Assembly (NCBI RefSeq): GCF_900142465.1
Contig: NZ_FRAX01000006.1
Location: 1-64,000, forward strand
DNA: 64,000 nt
Direction of reading: 5' to 3'
Source: Fibrobacter sp. UWH6
GTDB taxonomy: Bacteria; Fibrobacterota; Fibrobacteria; Fibrobacterales; Fibrobacteraceae
The first letter of the stretch is position 1. Each line of letters begins with the position of its first letter. Positions 7,701 to 17,530 of the stretch are shown here, piece by piece. The translations under genes and the position numbers were made by a program. Below the pieces are notes generated by a model, which had not been told where the DNA came from, searched no databases, and was given only the letters and a program-made list of their open reading frames with translations.

Positions 7701-9821
7701 TTAATAGATAAAAAGCATTTCACGATACTTGGGCAGCGGCCACTGTTCATCGGAGATGATGCCTTCCAGCTTGTCCACAACCTTGCGGAGGGAGACCATA
7801 GCTTCCAGCTTCAGCTGATGCTTGCCGGCGATAGCCTTTTCCATGACGGCGATTTCTTCGACGAGAGCCTTGTAGCCTTCGGCCAGTTCCTTAGCGTAGG
7901 AATCGACGGAAACCAGACCCTGGTTGATTGCCATTTCGTTCACCTTCAGGGCTTCGGAGTAAGCCTTCACGACCTGCGGGAGGACGATGCTCTTGGCCAT
8001 GTCGTAAGCGACCTTGGCTTCGATGTCGACGCGCTTGTGGTAGTCTTCCAGGTTGACTTCGTAGCGGGATTCAAGTTCCACCTTGTTGAACACGCCGTAC
8101 TTCTTGAAGAGAGCAACGTTTTCCTTCTTGGTGAGAGCGGAAAGTGCTTCCATGGTGGTACGGATGTTGGGGAGACCGCGCTTTTCTGCTTCAGCAACCC
8201 ATTCGTCGGTGTAGCCGTTACCGTTGAAGATAACGCGCTTGTGTTCCTTGATGATGGACTGCAGGAGCTTCTGGAGTTCCTTGTGGAAGTTGGCCTTGGA
8301 GACCTTTTCCATCTTGTCGGCGATCATGTCGAATGCTTCGGCAACGATGGTGTTCAGGATAACGTTGGGTTCAGAGCAGGACTGGCTAGAACCCGGTGCA
8401 CGGAATTCGAACTTGTTGCCAGTGAATGCGAACGGGGAAGTACGGTTACGGTCGGTAGCGTCGCGGGGGAGCGGCGGCAGGATGTCGGAACCGAGCTTCA
8501 TGGCACCGCCCTGCTTGCTGGACTTGGGTTCACCCTTTTCCAGCTGTTCGACGACGTCAGCAAGCTGGTCGCCGAGGTACATGGAGATGATTGCCGGAGG
8601 AGCTTCGTTAGCACCGAGACGATGGTCGTTGCCTGCGCCAGAAACGGACATTCTCAGCAAGTCGGCGTGGGTGTCAACTGCATAGACAACAGCGCAGAGG
8701 GTGGTGAGGAAGATTGCGTTCTGGTGAGGATCCTTACCCGGGTTCAAGAGGTTGGTCTTACCGTAGTTCACGGACCAGTTGTTGTGCTTACCGGAACCGT
8801 TGATGCCTGCAAACGGCTTTTCGTGGAGGAGGCAAACAAGGCCGTTGCGATCAGCGACGTTACGGAGCACTTCCATAATCTGCATGTTGTGGTCGCAAGC
8901 CAGGTTCACTTCTTCGAACATGGGTGCAAGTTCGAACTGGGCAGGAGCCACTTCGTTATGACGGGTCTTAGCCGGAATGCCAAGCTTCCACAGTTCGTCT
9001 TCAACTTCGTTCATGAAGTTCAAGATGCGAGCCGGGATAGAACCGAAGTAGTGGTCTTCCATCTGCTGGTGCTTAGCGGAAGCAGCACCGAAGAGGGTGC
9101 GGCCAGCCTGGTAAAGGTCCGGGCGCTGGAGGTAGAACTTCTTGTCTACCAGGAAGTATTCCTGTTCTGCACCGAGAGTAACGGTGACCTTCTGCTTTTC
9201 AACGCCGAAGAGACCCATGAGACGGTCGGCAGACTTCTGGAGGGCCTGGATAGAGCGGAGAAGCGGAGTCTTCTTATCGAGAGCTTCGCCAGTGTAAGAG
9301 CAGAATGCGGTAGGAATGCAAAGAGTTGCACCGTTACCGTGACGCTTGATGAAAGCGGGAGAAGTCGGATCCCAAGCGGTGTAGCCACGAGCTTCGAAAG
9401 TGGAACGGATGCCGCCGGAGGGGAAGGAGGATGCGTCCGGTTCACCAACGATCAGGTTCTTGCCGGAGAAAGCCATGATAGCCTTGTCGCCTTCCGGTTC
9501 CAGGAAGGAGTCGTGCTTTTCTGCGGTAGAGCCGGTGAGGGGCTGGAACCAGTGAGTAAAGTGAGTTGCGCCGCGGTCCATTGCCCACTTCTTCATGGCG
9601 TGAGCCACTTCGCCAGCGATGCTGGGGTCAAGTGCTACGCCATTTTCGATGGTAGCGAAAAGCTTCTTGCAAACATCCTTGGGGAGGTATGCCTTCATGG
9701 CTTCGGAGTTGAATACGTCCTCGCCGTAAAAGTCAACGTTTGCCGGGCTTGCAGCCATGATGCCTGCTGCCGGTGCTTCTGCAATTTCGGTAATTGCATT
9801 CATTCTATACTGGTTGCTCAT
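7701..9821 (-). CDS. glnN: Type III glutamine synthetase
   Basis: Makes glutamine from glutamate, ammonia and ATP. At 706 residues it is far longer than GSI (about 470) and fits GSIII. GSIII features are visible: the N-terminal FGVD-lacking block with [35 protein letters not shown], then [32 protein letters not shown], the ATP region [13 protein letters not shown], and [27 protein letters not shown] precedes the ATG. The gene is divergent from gltB, with a perfect sigma-54 promoter 38 bases upstream and shared palindromic sites, so the GS-GOGAT cycle appears co-regulated. No GSI or P-II gene is in the window. Confidence 0.97.
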   Translation of the reverse strand: MSNQYRMNAITEIAEAPAAGIMAASPANVDFYGEDVFNSEAMKAYLPKDVCKKLFATIENGVALDPSIAGEVAHAMKKWAMDRGATHFTHWFQPLTGSTAEKHDSFLEPEGDKAIMAFSGKNLIVGEPDASSFPSGGIRSTFEARGYTAWDPTSPAFIKRHGNGATLCIPTAFCSYTGEALDKKTPLLRSIQALQKSADRLMGLFGVEKQKVTVTLGAEQEYFLVDKKFYLQRPDLYQAGRTLFGAASAKHQQMEDHYFGSIPARILNFMNEVEDELWKLGIPAKTRHNEVAPAQFELAPMFEEVNLACDHNMQIMEVLRNVADRNGLVCLLHEKPFAGINGSGKHNNWSVNYGKTNLLNPGKDPHQNAIFLTTLCAVVYAVDTHADLLRMSVSGAGNDHRLGANEAPPAIISMYLGDQLADVVEQLEKGEPKSSKQGGAMKLGSDILPPLPRDATDRNRTSPFAFTGNKFEFRAPGSSQSCSEPNVILNTIVAEAFDMIADKMEKVSKANFHKELQKLLQSIIKEHKRVIFNGNGYTDEWVAEAEKRGLPNIRTTMEALSALTKKENVALFKKYGVFNKVELESRYEVNLEDYHKRVDIEAKVAYDMAKSIVLPQVVKAYSEALKVNEMAINQGLVSVDSYAKELAEGYKALVEEIAVMEKAIAGKHQLKLEAMVSLRKVVDKLEGIISDEQWPLPKYREMLFIY

Positions 9822-9858
9822 AATGAACTCCTATTTGTTTTGTTTTCGGCGTCCATTA

Positions 9859-9874
9859 TGCAAAAGCCGTGCCA
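9859..9874 (-). promoter_or_regulatory. Sigma-54 promoter of the glutamine synthetase gene
   Basis: The minus strand reads TGGCACGGCTTTTGCA, a perfect match to TGGCACG-N4-TTGCA with 10 bases between GG and GC. The expected transcript start is about 25 bases before the ATG. Confidence 0.9.
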
Positions 9875-9982
9875 ACTTTTACGGATTTGGAAAAAGTGGC
9901 GGAAATAGCTTGTTTTTAGGATATATAAGATAGTACGGGTACTTTATGAACTAAGGAATCGTTTAGAGCTTTTGATTCGTGT

Positions 9983-10001
9983 CTTTACAGAAAATGAAAT
10001 A
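9983..10001. promoter_or_regulatory. Palindromic half-degenerate site near glnN
   Basis: CTTTAC-N7-GAAATA, one good half-site, about 120 bp upstream of the glutamine synthetase promoter. Almost identical in its core to the pyrG site at 4264. Confidence 0.4.
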
Positions 10002-10119
10002 AACTGTGCCGTGAAAGGGGGTGCTCTAGGTTCTCTGGTATGGGGCGGGACTTTCGACCCGCTCTTTTTCTTGTTGGTCGTTTTGCGTTTACTGCCGTTT
10101 TTGATCAAATTTAGAAGAT

Positions 10120-10168
10120 TTTTACATTCTACGTAAAATTAAATCGTGTTTTTACAAAATGCGTAATC
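10120..10168. promoter_or_regulatory. Paired palindromic sites between glnN and gltB
   Basis: TTTTAC-N7-GTAAAA (10120-10138, perfect) and TTTTAC-N7-GTAATC (10150-10168), centres 30 bp apart. They lie 138-168 bp before the gltB -24 box and about 255-285 bp before that of glnN, within the normal range for sigma-54 enhancers. Confidence 0.7.
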
Positions 10169-10233
10169 GCTTTTGGGGTGGAATTAAAGCGAAAAGGACT
10201 GCAAACCTTTTTATTTCATTAAAAAATTAAAGG

Positions 10234-10252
10234 TTTTTCCAAAAATGTAAAG
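10234..10252. promoter_or_regulatory. Palindromic site close to the gltB promoter
   Basis: TTTTTC-N7-GTAAAG, centre about 54 bp before the -24 GG of gltB and 84 bp (eight helical turns) from the site at 10150. Confidence 0.55.
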
Positions 10253-10295
10253 ATTTTCAATTTTTGTTCGTTTCTTGTGTGGGATTTAAAAATTT

Positions 10296-10311
10296 TGGCA
10301 CGCATTTTGCA
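10296..10311 (+). promoter_or_regulatory. Sigma-54 promoter of gltB
   Basis: TGGCACGCATTTTGCA matches the sigma-54 consensus TGGCACG-N4-TTGCA exactly. The expected start is near 10322, 29 bases before the gltB ATG. Confidence 0.92.
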
Positions 10312-10350
10312 ATAAAGCCGCGGAAAAAATAAAACACAAGGAATAATACA

Positions 10351-13300
10351 ATGAAAGCTCAAGCTCTTTATAATCCGGCTAACGAACATGACGCCTGCGG
10401 CGTGGGTCTCGTAGCCAATATCAACAATGTGGCATCGCACCAGATTGTGCTTCAGGGCATTACTGTTCTGAAGCGTTTGATGCATCGTGGTGCGGCTGGT
10501 GGCGACCCGGAAACGGGTGATGGCGCTGGCCTTTTGCTTTCTATGCCCCACAAGTTCTTCAAGAAGATCTACAGCGACCTTCCTGAAAAGTACGGTGTGG
10601 CCATGGTTTTTGTAGACAACTCCGTTGCCGCTGATTCCTACGACGAAAAGATTAAGGAACTTGCTGCAGCCGAAGGTTGCCCTGTCCTCCATGTTCGTGA
10701 AGTTCCGGTAGACCCCAACGCTATTGGTCGTACCGCTCGCGAAACTCTTCCCCATATCCGTCAGTACATTTTCGATGCTTCCAAGCCGGAAAATGCTGAA
10801 ATCAAGCTCTTTGTGCTGCGCCGTCAGATTGAAAAGGCCTGCGAAAGCCTGTACATCTGCTCCTGCTCCAGCAAGACTATCGTTTATAAGGGTCTTCTCC
10901 TTGCTATTCAGATCGAAGCCTTCTATAAGGATCTGAATGACGTTGATTTCGAAAGCCCCATCGCTCTCGTTCATCAGCGCTACTCCACCAATACTTTCCC
11001 CACCTGGCCTCTGGCTCATCCGTTCCGCTACCTGGCTCACAACGGTGAAATCAATACCCTCCGCGGTAACTTGAACAGCCTGAAGGCTCGTGAACCCCAC
11101 CTGAAGAGCGAACGCATTGGCGACGATCTCCAGAAGTGCTTGCCGCTGATTGCCGGCGGCCAGAGTGACTCCGCTAGCCTCGATAACATGTTTGAATTGC
11201 TGGTGGCTGCAGGCCGTAGCCTCCCGCATGCCATCCTCATGATGATGCCGCAGGCTTGGGGTGCTAAGCATTATATGGGCCGCGACGTCCGTGGCTTCTT
11301 CGAATATGAATCCATGCTCATGGAACCGTGGGATGGTCCTGCTGCAGTCGCATTCTCTGACGGTGTAAACGCAGGTGCAATCCTGGACCGTAACGGTCTT
11401 CGTCCCGCACGTTATACCCTCTGCAAGGATGGCCTCTTCGTGATGGCTTCTGAAACTGGCGTTCTCGATATTAACGATGACGAAGTAGAAGAAAAGGGCC
11501 GTCTGAAACCCGGTGAAATTATCTACCTGGATATCGAAAACCATCGTATCTTGAAGAATGCCGAAATGAAGGCCTTTGTTGCTCGTAGCAAGCCCTACCG
11601 TCGTTGGGTTGCTGAAAACAAGATGAGCGTCCGTGGCCTCTTCAGCGAAATTAATCCGTCTGACGTACCTGATGATTTGCTGATCCAGCAGAAGCGTTTC
11701 GGCTACTCTGCCGAAGATCTGAGTGTCATTTTGCAGCCCATGGCCAAGAATGGTCAGGAACCTATCGGTTCTATGGGTAACGACGCTGCTCTGGCTGTCC
11801 TTTCCGATAAGCCCCAGCCCCTGTTCAACTACTTCAAGCAGCTCTTCGCTCAGGTCACCAATCCGCCTATCGACCCGATCCGTGAAGAACTGGTCATGAG
11901 TCTTACCACTTACATCGGTAACCATGGTAACATTCTGGAAGAAACTCCGGAACAGGCTCACCTCATTAAGATTCCTCGTCCCATTGTTACTGAAGACGAA
12001 ATCAAGCACTTCGAAAACATTGGCGATAAGAGCTTCAAGGCCAAGGTGCTCAAGATGCAGTTCCCCATGGGTGGTAACGGCGAAGTTCTTGAAGCAGCCT
12101 TGCAGAACCTGGCTGGCGACGCTGTCCGCGCTGTTCAGGAAGGTTTCAACATTATCGTTCTTTCTGATAAGAACGTGGATTGGGGCTATGTTCCCATGCC
12201 GTCTCTCCTGGCAACCGCAGCTGTAAACCGTACCTTGGTTGAAGCAGGTGTCCGTCCGGAAATCGGTTTGATCGTCCAGTCCGGTGAAGTTCGCGAAGTC
12301 ATGCATTTCGCTTTGCTCCTGGGTTACGGCGCAACCGTCATCAACCCGTATCTGGCATTCCAGAGCATCACCAACATGTGCCACACCGGCGAACTGGATG
12401 TGGGTCCTGTCACCGCCGCTGCCAACTACGTGAAGGCTGTGGACAAGGGTCTTCTGAAGATCATGTCCAAGATGGGTATCTCAACTCTCCGTAGCTACCG
12501 TAGCGCACAGATCTTCGAAGCTGTTGGTCTGAACCACGAAATTATCGAAAAATTCCTCCCGGGTACTGCAAGCCGCATCGAAGGTATCGGTCTTGCTGAA
12601 ATCGCCCAGGAAGTGGAACAGCGCAACAACATTTCCCTGAAGGACGCTAGCCCGATCCTGAAGGAAGGTGGTCAGTACAAGTTCCGCAAGGATGGCGAAA
12701 TGCACTTGTGGACCCCCCAGTCTCTGGGCGCATTCCGTCAGGCTGTTCAGCTGGGTGACTACTCCAAGTTCAAGACTTACTCCAAGCTCGTTGACGATCA
12801 GTCACAGCGCTTGGCAACTCTCCGCGGTCTCTTCAAGTTCAAGGAAACTACTCCCATCGATATCTCCGAAGTGGAATCCCGCGAATCCATCATCAAGCAC
12901 TTTGTTGCTGGCGCAATGAGCCTTGGTTCCTTGAGCCCGGAAGCTCATGAAGCTATCGCTATTGCTATGAACCGTAACGGTGCCATGAGCAACTGCGGTG
13001 AAGGTGGTGAAGATCCGGATCGCGATACTCCGGCTCCCAACGGCGATATCCGTAGCAGCGCTATCCGTCAGATCGCTTCTGGTCGTTTCGGTGTGACCAT
13101 CGATTACCTCCGCAAGGCAAAGGATTTGCAGATCAAGATGGCTCAGGGTGCAAAGCCCGGTGAAGGTGGCCAGCTGCCTGCTCACAAGGTGAACGAATTT
13201 GTGGCTCGCATCCGTCACTCCATCCCGAATGTGTCCCTCATTTCTCCTCCGCCGCATCACGATATTTACTCTATCGAAGACTTGGCTCAGTTGATCTATG

Positions 13301-14772
13301 ACCTCCGTAACTCCAACCCCAAGGCTCGCGTTTCCGTGAAGTTGGTTTCTGAAGTGGGTGTGGGTACGGTTGCTGCAGGTGTTGCCAAGGCTCATGCTGA
13401 CGTGGTCCTTATCTCCGGCCACGATGGCGGTACCGGTGCATCTCCGCTGACTTCTATCAAGCATGCCGGTCTTCCCTGGGAATTGGGTATTGCCGAAGCA
13501 GAACAGACTCTCGTTCTTAACGACCTCCGCGGCCGCGTGAAGCTCCAGGTGGATGGTCAGTTGAAGACTGGTCGTGACGTTGTGATCGCAGCCCTCCTCG
13601 GTGCAGAAGAATTCGGTTTCGCTACCAACCTGTTGGCAAGCCTTGGCTGTATTATGGACCGTAAGTGCCATACCAACCAGTGCCCCATGGGTCTCGCAAC
13701 TCAGGATCCGGAACTCCGTAAGCACTTCAAGGGCAAGCCGGAATACGTTGAAAACTTCCTGTTCTTCATCGCTGACGAAGTTCGTGAAATTCTCGCAAGC
13801 CTTGGCCTCAAGAGCTTGGATGAAGCCTGCGGTCGTAACGATCTCCTTGACATGAATTCTGCAATCGAATTCTACAAGGCAAAGAAGCTGGACTTCAGCA
13901 AGATCTTCGCTTCTGTGGATGCCGGTAACGGTAAGGAACAGATCAAGAAGCATGACCCGAACTTCGTTCCTGAAGAACTGGTGAACTTCGACCGTCGCGA
14001 ACTCCTGCCTTTCGTACAGGATACCCTGAAGACCGGCAAGCCGGTAGAAATTTCCGCCATGATCCACAACGTGGACCGTACCGTGGGTACTGAACTTTCT
14101 GGTGAAGTGGCTGAACACTTTGGTGCAAAGGGCCTGCCGGAAGATACCATCAAGGTTCACCTGCAGGGTGTGGCTGGCCAGAGCTTTGGCGCCTTCCTCG
14201 CACCGGGTGTAACCCTCGATATCGAAGGTGAAGTCAACGACTTTATGGGCAAGGGCCTTAGCGGTGGTAAGATCATCGTTCGCCCGTCCAAGAACGCAAC
14301 CTTCAAGGCTGAAGACAACGTTATCGCCGGTAACGTGATCGGCTACGGTGGTACTAGCGGTAAGGTGTTCATCAATGGTCTTGCTGGCGAACGCTTTGGT
14401 ATCCGTAACTCCGGTATGCTTCTCGTTACCGAAGGCGTGGGTGACCATGGTTGCGAATACATGACTGGTGGCCGCGTGGTTGTGCTGGGTCGTGTAGGCG
14501 TGAACTTCGCAGCAGGTATGACTGGTGGCTTCGCTTACGTCTATGACGAAACCGGTCACTTCGACTTGAGCTGCAACGTGGATTCCGTTGACTTGGAAAG
14601 CGTTCTCCCGGGTACCGAAAGCGAAACCGAATTGCTGGACATCATCCGTCAGCATGTGGAAGCTACCGGCTCTGAAAAGGGTAAGCGCATTCTCGAAGAC
14701 TGGAACAACTCTCGTCCGAAGTTCGTGAAGGTCTTCCCGGTGGAATACCGCAACGCTCTGGCCAAGTTGTAG
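10351..14772 (+). CDS. gltB: Glutamate synthase large subunit
   Basis: Transfers the glutamine amide to 2-oxoglutarate, giving glutamate. At 1473 residues it has the full family length. The class II glutaminase domain begins at Cys16 (HDACGVG) after a 15-residue propeptide that would be cleaved. The central and FMN domains contain GEGGEDPDRD, the 3Fe-4S cysteines near residues 1100-1111 (C-X5-C-X4-C in CIMDRKCHTNQCPMG) and KPGEGGQLPAHKV. The C-terminal beta-helix has GMTGGFAYVYDETG. An AAGGAA precedes the ATG. It is followed after 142 bases of hairpin repeat by gltD, and its promoter is sigma-54 dependent by sequence. Confidence 0.98.
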   Translation: MKAQALYNPANEHDACGVGLVANINNVASHQIVLQGITVLKRLMHRGAAGGDPETGDGAGLLLSMPHKFFKKIYSDLPEKYGVAMVFVDNSVAADSYDEKIKELAAAEGCPVLHVREVPVDPNAIGRTARETLPHIRQYIFDASKPENAEIKLFVLRRQIEKACESLYICSCSSKTIVYKGLLLAIQIEAFYKDLNDVDFESPIALVHQRYSTNTFPTWPLAHPFRYLAHNGEINTLRGNLNSLKAREPHLKSERIGDDLQKCLPLIAGGQSDSASLDNMFELLVAAGRSLPHAILMMMPQAWGAKHYMGRDVRGFFEYESMLMEPWDGPAAVAFSDGVNAGAILDRNGLRPARYTLCKDGLFVMASETGVLDINDDEVEEKGRLKPGEIIYLDIENHRILKNAEMKAFVARSKPYRRWVAENKMSVRGLFSEINPSDVPDDLLIQQKRFGYSAEDLSVILQPMAKNGQEPIGSMGNDAALAVLSDKPQPLFNYFKQLFAQVTNPPIDPIREELVMSLTTYIGNHGNILEETPEQAHLIKIPRPIVTEDEIKHFENIGDKSFKAKVLKMQFPMGGNGEVLEAALQNLAGDAVRAVQEGFNIIVLSDKNVDWGYVPMPSLLATAAVNRTLVEAGVRPEIGLIVQSGEVREVMHFALLLGYGATVINPYLAFQSITNMCHTGELDVGPVTAAANYVKAVDKGLLKIMSKMGISTLRSYRSAQIFEAVGLNHEIIEKFLPGTASRIEGIGLAEIAQEVEQRNNISLKDASPILKEGGQYKFRKDGEMHLWTPQSLGAFRQAVQLGDYSKFKTYSKLVDDQSQRLATLRGLFKFKETTPIDISEVESRESIIKHFVAGAMSLGSLSPEAHEAIAIAMNRNGAMSNCGEGGEDPDRDTPAPNGDIRSSAIRQIASGRFGVTIDYLRKAKDLQIKMAQGAKPGEGGQLPAHKVNEFVARIRHSIPNVSLISPPPHHDIYSIEDLAQLIYDLRNSNPKARVSVKLVSEVGVGTVAAGVAKAHADVVLISGHDGGTGASPLTSIKHAGLPWELGIAEAEQTLVLNDLRGRVKLQVDGQLKTGRDVVIAALLGAEEFGFATNLLASLGCIMDRKCHTNQCPMGLATQDPELRKHFKGKPEYVENFLFFIADEVREILASLGLKSLDEACGRNDLLDMNSAIEFYKAKKLDFSKIFASVDAGNGKEQIKKHDPNFVPEELVNFDRRELLPFVQDTLKTGKPVEISAMIHNVDRTVGTELSGEVAEHFGAKGLPEDTIKVHLQGVAGQSFGAFLAPGVTLDIEGEVNDFMGKGLSGGKIIVRPSKNATFKAEDNVIAGNVIGYGGTSGKVFINGLAGERFGIRNSGMLLVTEGVGDHGCEYMTGGRVVVLGRVGVNFAAGMTGGFAYVYDETGHFDLSCNVDSVDLESVLPGTESETELLDIIRQHVEATGSEKGKRILEDWNNSRPKFVKVFPVEYRNALAKL

Positions 14773-14914
14773 TTTAAAGCTTATAGGATAAAGTTTAAAG
14801 GTTGAAGGAGTTTCTTTAACCTTTAAACTTTCCGCTTTACGCTAAATAGAACTTTCCGCTTTACACTACTTTAACCTTTAACCTTTCCGCTTTACGCTAA
14901 ATAAGGAACATTAT
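14773..14914. repeat. gltB-gltD spacer with hairpin and repeated CTTTCCGCTTTACGCTAAA units
   Basis: A perfect 14-bp inverted repeat AAAGTTTAAAGGTT (14790-14803) / AACCTTTAAACTTT (14818-14831) is followed by three copies of a unit close to CTTTCCGCTTTACGCTAAA up to the gltD start. The same unit recurs after gltD (16256-16320). There is no T-run directly after the stem, so it is more likely a processing or stability element than a terminator. Confidence 0.7.
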
Positions 14915-16255
14915 ATGGCATTAGTACAGAGAATCCAGGACGTGTACCGCCCCGTAGAAGAACGCGTTAAGGACTTGAAGGAAGTTGAACGCCTCTTCAC
15001 AGAAGAAGAAATTAAGGCACAGGCAGGCCGCTGTGCTGATTGCGGCATCCCTTTCTGCCATGGTGCAGGCTGCCCTCTGGGTAACCTGATTCCCGAATTT
15101 AATACCGCCGTAGCTGCAGGCGACATCCGCAAGGGCTACGACATTATCAGCAAGACTGCTTTCTTCCCGGAATTCACGGGCCGTGTTTGCCCCGCCCTCT
15201 GCGAAGCTAGCTGCACCCGCCAATTGAACGATGACGCCGTCATGGTTCGCCAGGTGGAAAAGTTTATGATCGAAACCGCCTTCAAGGAAGGCTGGGTGGA
15301 ACTGCCCGAAGCTGCTCCCAACGGCAAGACGGTGGCTGTGATCGGTTCTGGTCCTGCAGGCCTCTTTGCTGCAGAAAGCCTCCGCCGCAAGGGTTACGCA
15401 GTAACCGTCTACGAAAAGAAGCCCAAGGTTGGCGGCCTCCTCCGTTACGGCATTCCTAACTGGAAGCTGGAAAAGGAAGTCATCGACCGTCGCGTTTCCC
15501 TCATGGAAAAGGCTGGCATCAAGTTTGTCTGCAATTGCGAAATCGGCAAGGACATTTCTGCTGAATACATCCGCAAGAATTTCGATTACCTGTTCCTGGC
15601 TATCGGTACTCCCAACGCTCGCGATTTGAACATTCCTGGACGCGATGCAGAAGGTATCTACCTGGCTCTGGACTTCCTTCATGGTGAAGGTGAAAAGTAT
15701 AATGCCAAGGGCAAGAAGGTCTTGATCATTGGCGGTGGCGACACCGGTAACGACTGCGTGGGCAAATCCCTCCGTGAAGGCTGCAAGAGCGTTCTCCAGG
15801 TGGAATTCATGCCCAAGCCTCCTGAAGAACGTTCCCCGTCTACTCCGTGGCCGGATTGGCCGTACATGCTGCGCACCAGCTATGCTCACCACGAAGGTGG
15901 CGAACGTCGCTGGAATGTGTCTTCCAAGCAGTTCATTGTGAAGGACGGCAAGGTGGCTGGCGTGGAAGCTGTGAAGGTTGAATGGGAAATGGCTCCCAAC
16001 GGTCGTCCCATCAAGCCTAATGAAGTTCCCAATTCTACAGAAATCATTGACGCTGATTTGGTGGTTCTGGCTATGGGCTTTACCGGCGTTCCGGCTGAAG
16101 GTATTGTGAAGGACCTGGGCCTTGAATTGACTCCGCGTACTGCAATCATTCAGGATCCGTCCCGCAACATCTACGCTGTAGGTGACTGCGCTAACGGAGC
16201 TAGCCTGGTTGTAAGAGCCATGGCCGACGCAAAGGCAAAGGTCAAGAGCTTATAG
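14915..16255 (+). CDS. gltD: Glutamate synthase small (NADPH-oxidising) subunit
   Basis: Feeds electrons from NAD(P)H through FAD and 4Fe-4S clusters to GltB. 446 residues. An N-terminal ferredoxin-like region has the cysteine groups RCADCGIPFCHGAGCP and CPALCEASC. The FAD-binding fold starts near residue 140 (VAVIGSGPAGLFAAE) and the NAD(P)H-binding fold near 270 (VLIIGGGDTGNDCVG), then the terminal FAD contact IYAVGDCANG. AAGGAA lies before the ATG. It is second in the gltBD operon and is followed by the same repeat found upstream and a good terminator at 16340. A second, more distant GltD-like protein is encoded at 60922-62379. Confidence 0.97.
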   Translation: MALVQRIQDVYRPVEERVKDLKEVERLFTEEEIKAQAGRCADCGIPFCHGAGCPLGNLIPEFNTAVAAGDIRKGYDIISKTAFFPEFTGRVCPALCEASCTRQLNDDAVMVRQVEKFMIETAFKEGWVELPEAAPNGKTVAVIGSGPAGLFAAESLRRKGYAVTVYEKKPKVGGLLRYGIPNWKLEKEVIDRRVSLMEKAGIKFVCNCEIGKDISAEYIRKNFDYLFLAIGTPNARDLNIPGRDAEGIYLALDFLHGEGEKYNAKGKKVLIIGGGDTGNDCVGKSLREGCKSVLQVEFMPKPPEERSPSTPWPDWPYMLRTSYAHHEGGERRWNVSSKQFIVKDGKVAGVEAVKVEWEMAPNGRPIKPNEVPNSTEIIDADLVVLAMGFTGVPAEGIVKDLGLELTPRTAIIQDPSRNIYAVGDCANGASLVVRAMADAKAKVKSL

Positions 16256-16320
16256 GATAAAGGTTAAAGGATAAAGGGTAATGTCTTTACGCTTTAAACT
16301 TTCCGCTTTACGCTAAAAGA
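16256..16320. repeat. Second copy of the gltBD hairpin repeat
   Basis: AAAGGTTAAAGGATAAAG followed by CTTTAAACTTTCCGCTTTACGCTAAA-like sequence, the same parts and order as the gltB-gltD spacer but less symmetrical. Confidence 0.6.
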
Positions 16321-16339
16321 GTTCCTTGTGTAACAACAC

Positions 16340-16378
16340 GGGTCGCTGGTGGGTAAAACTGCCGGCGGCCCATTTTTT
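16340..16378 (+). terminator. Terminator of gltBD
   Basis: GGGTCGCTGG (16340-16349) pairs with CCGGCGGCCC (16362-16371) with two G-U pairs, followed by A and six T. Confidence 0.8.
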
Positions 16379-16579
16379 ATAGTCCGGCGTGGAATGTTTT
16401 TTTTGGGATTAAACGTTCCATTTTGATTAAAAAAAAGGGTCTAGAATATATCACTTAACACACTTTTAATAGTTTGATTTTTTGTTATCTGACTCACCCA
16501 CCAAAAAGTTTGTATCTTATTTCCTGTAAAGATGAATATCGCTGAAAAAGCGAATCAAAGGATCCTCCTAACCCCCAAA

Positions 16580-16617
16580 AAAATCCAGTCTCCTTCGGGA
16601 GGCTGGATTTTGTTTTT
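16580..16617. terminator. Bidirectional terminator serving the SDR gene
   Basis: An arm AAAATCCAGTCTCC and its partner GGAGGCTGGATTTT enclose a TTCG loop. T-runs follow on both strands; the SDR stop codon at 16644 is 27 bases away. Confidence 0.85.
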
Positions 16618-16643
16618 TAGAAATCTTTTGGATGTCTGGCGTT

Positions 16644-17405
16644 TTATGCCTTGCCCAACTTCTTTTTCTGCTGGGTGCCGGCCACCTTAGAGGCGACGTA
16701 GCGGGGGAGGAGTTTTCCTGCTATGGTGGCAAGTTTCATGAAGAGGCTGGGAACGATGATGGTCTTCTTCTTGAACATCTGCTTGAGGGCGTAACTGGCG
16801 CAGAACTTGGGGGAGATTCCCGGCAGGGCGAACTGTACGTTGGCCACGTCGTTGAATTCCGTCTTTACGGGGCCCGGGCAGAGAACGCTGGCGGATACGT
16901 TAGACCTTGATTCCTGAAGTTCCATGGCGATGGCCTGGGTGAGGCTGACCACGTAGGCCTTGGTGGCGTAGTAGGTGGCCATGTAGGGGCCGGAAGGCAT
17001 CAGGCCTGCGCTGGAGCCTACGTTCAAGAGGTGGCCGCCGTTCTTGGCCAGAATGCGGACCGCCAATTTCGAAAGCAGATGCAGCGCAATCACGTTCACG
17101 TTGATCATGCGCAGTTCCTTGTTCAGGTCTGTTTCGGCGAAGGCGCCGCAGTCGCCGAAGCCTGCGTTGTTGATGAACACGCCCACGTCGAACTTCTCCA
17201 GGAATTCTCCCAGGCGTTCGCATTCGCTTTGGCTGGAAAGGTCTGCAGTGAAAACTTCTGCGGGGGTACCTAATTCCTTGGCCAAGGCCTGCAGTCGATC
17301 TTCACGACGTGCAACCAGAATAAGGCCATAACCGCGGGCAGACAAATCCTTTGCGAATTCGGCGCCGATGCCCGAGCTGGCGCCTGTAATCACTGCGTAT
17401 CTCAT
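16644..17405 (-). CDS. Short-chain dehydrogenase/reductase, classical type
   Basis: 253 residues with all SDR landmarks: TGASSGIG nucleotide loop at the N-terminus, NNAG near residue 90, catalytic Ser in NVGSSAG and the YYATK active site (Tyr-X3-Lys) near residue 150, and PGPVKTEF. The C-terminal KKKTIIVPSLFMKLATIAGKLLP helix resembles membrane-associated SDRs acting on lipids or ketoacyl substrates. The substrate cannot be read from the sequence. TATACT lies seven bases before the ATG with no ribosome-binding site, so the mRNA may be leaderless. Confidence 0.88.
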   Translation of the reverse strand: MRYAVITGASSGIGAEFAKDLSARGYGLILVARREDRLQALAKELGTPAEVFTADLSSQSECERLGEFLEKFDVGVFINNAGFGDCGAFAETDLNKELRMINVNVIALHLLSKLAVRILAKNGGHLLNVGSSAGLMPSGPYMATYYATKAYVVSLTQAIAMELQESRSNVSASVLCPGPVKTEFNDVANVQFALPGISPKFCASYALKQMFKKKTIIVPSLFMKLATIAGKLLPRYVASKVAGTQQKKKLGKA

Positions 17406-17530
17406 AAAAGAAAGTATAGATAATTTTAGATGGGGTATGTTTTCAATTTTTTCTTTACTTGATTTTTTTTTACATTAGCTGACGCGAAATGGTGTTATCT
17501 TTTTTTTGTTCGAAAAGGTTAGGAGTTTAT

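Larger units (their letters stand above)
9822..10350. other. glnN-gltB divergent control region
   Basis: 529 bases without a gene. It carries opposed sigma-54 promoters at 9859-9874 and 10296-10311 and palindromic sites at 9983, 10120, 10150 and 10234. A small hairpin (GCGGG/CCCGC, 10045-10062, then TCTTTTT on the plus strand) looks like a weak terminator and could insulate the two promoters or end a short RNA. Confidence 0.7.
16321..16643. other. Intergenic region after gltD
   Basis: Contains the gltBD terminator, an AT-rich stretch (16380-16530) and a second strong terminator at 16580-16617. A 16532 ATG opens a frame that simply runs through that terminator, so I call no gene. The AT-rich stretch plus terminator could produce a short plus-strand RNA, but I see no clear promoter. 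Confidence 0.4.

Noticed and set aside
7683-9908. 741-codon plus-strand frame
   Set aside because: Antisense shadow of the type III glutamine synthetase.
10036-10070. Small RNA gene ending at the hairpin between glnN and gltB
   Set aside because: The stem is only five bases with a weak T tail and I see no promoter; kept only as a remark in the region entry.
10219-14655. Two minus-strand frames of 721 and 617 codons
   Set aside because: Antisense shadows of gltB, which carries all catalytic motifs on the plus strand.
16532-16660. Short plus-strand frame starting MNIAEKANQR
   Set aside because: It reads straight through a strong terminator and on into the antisense of the SDR gene.
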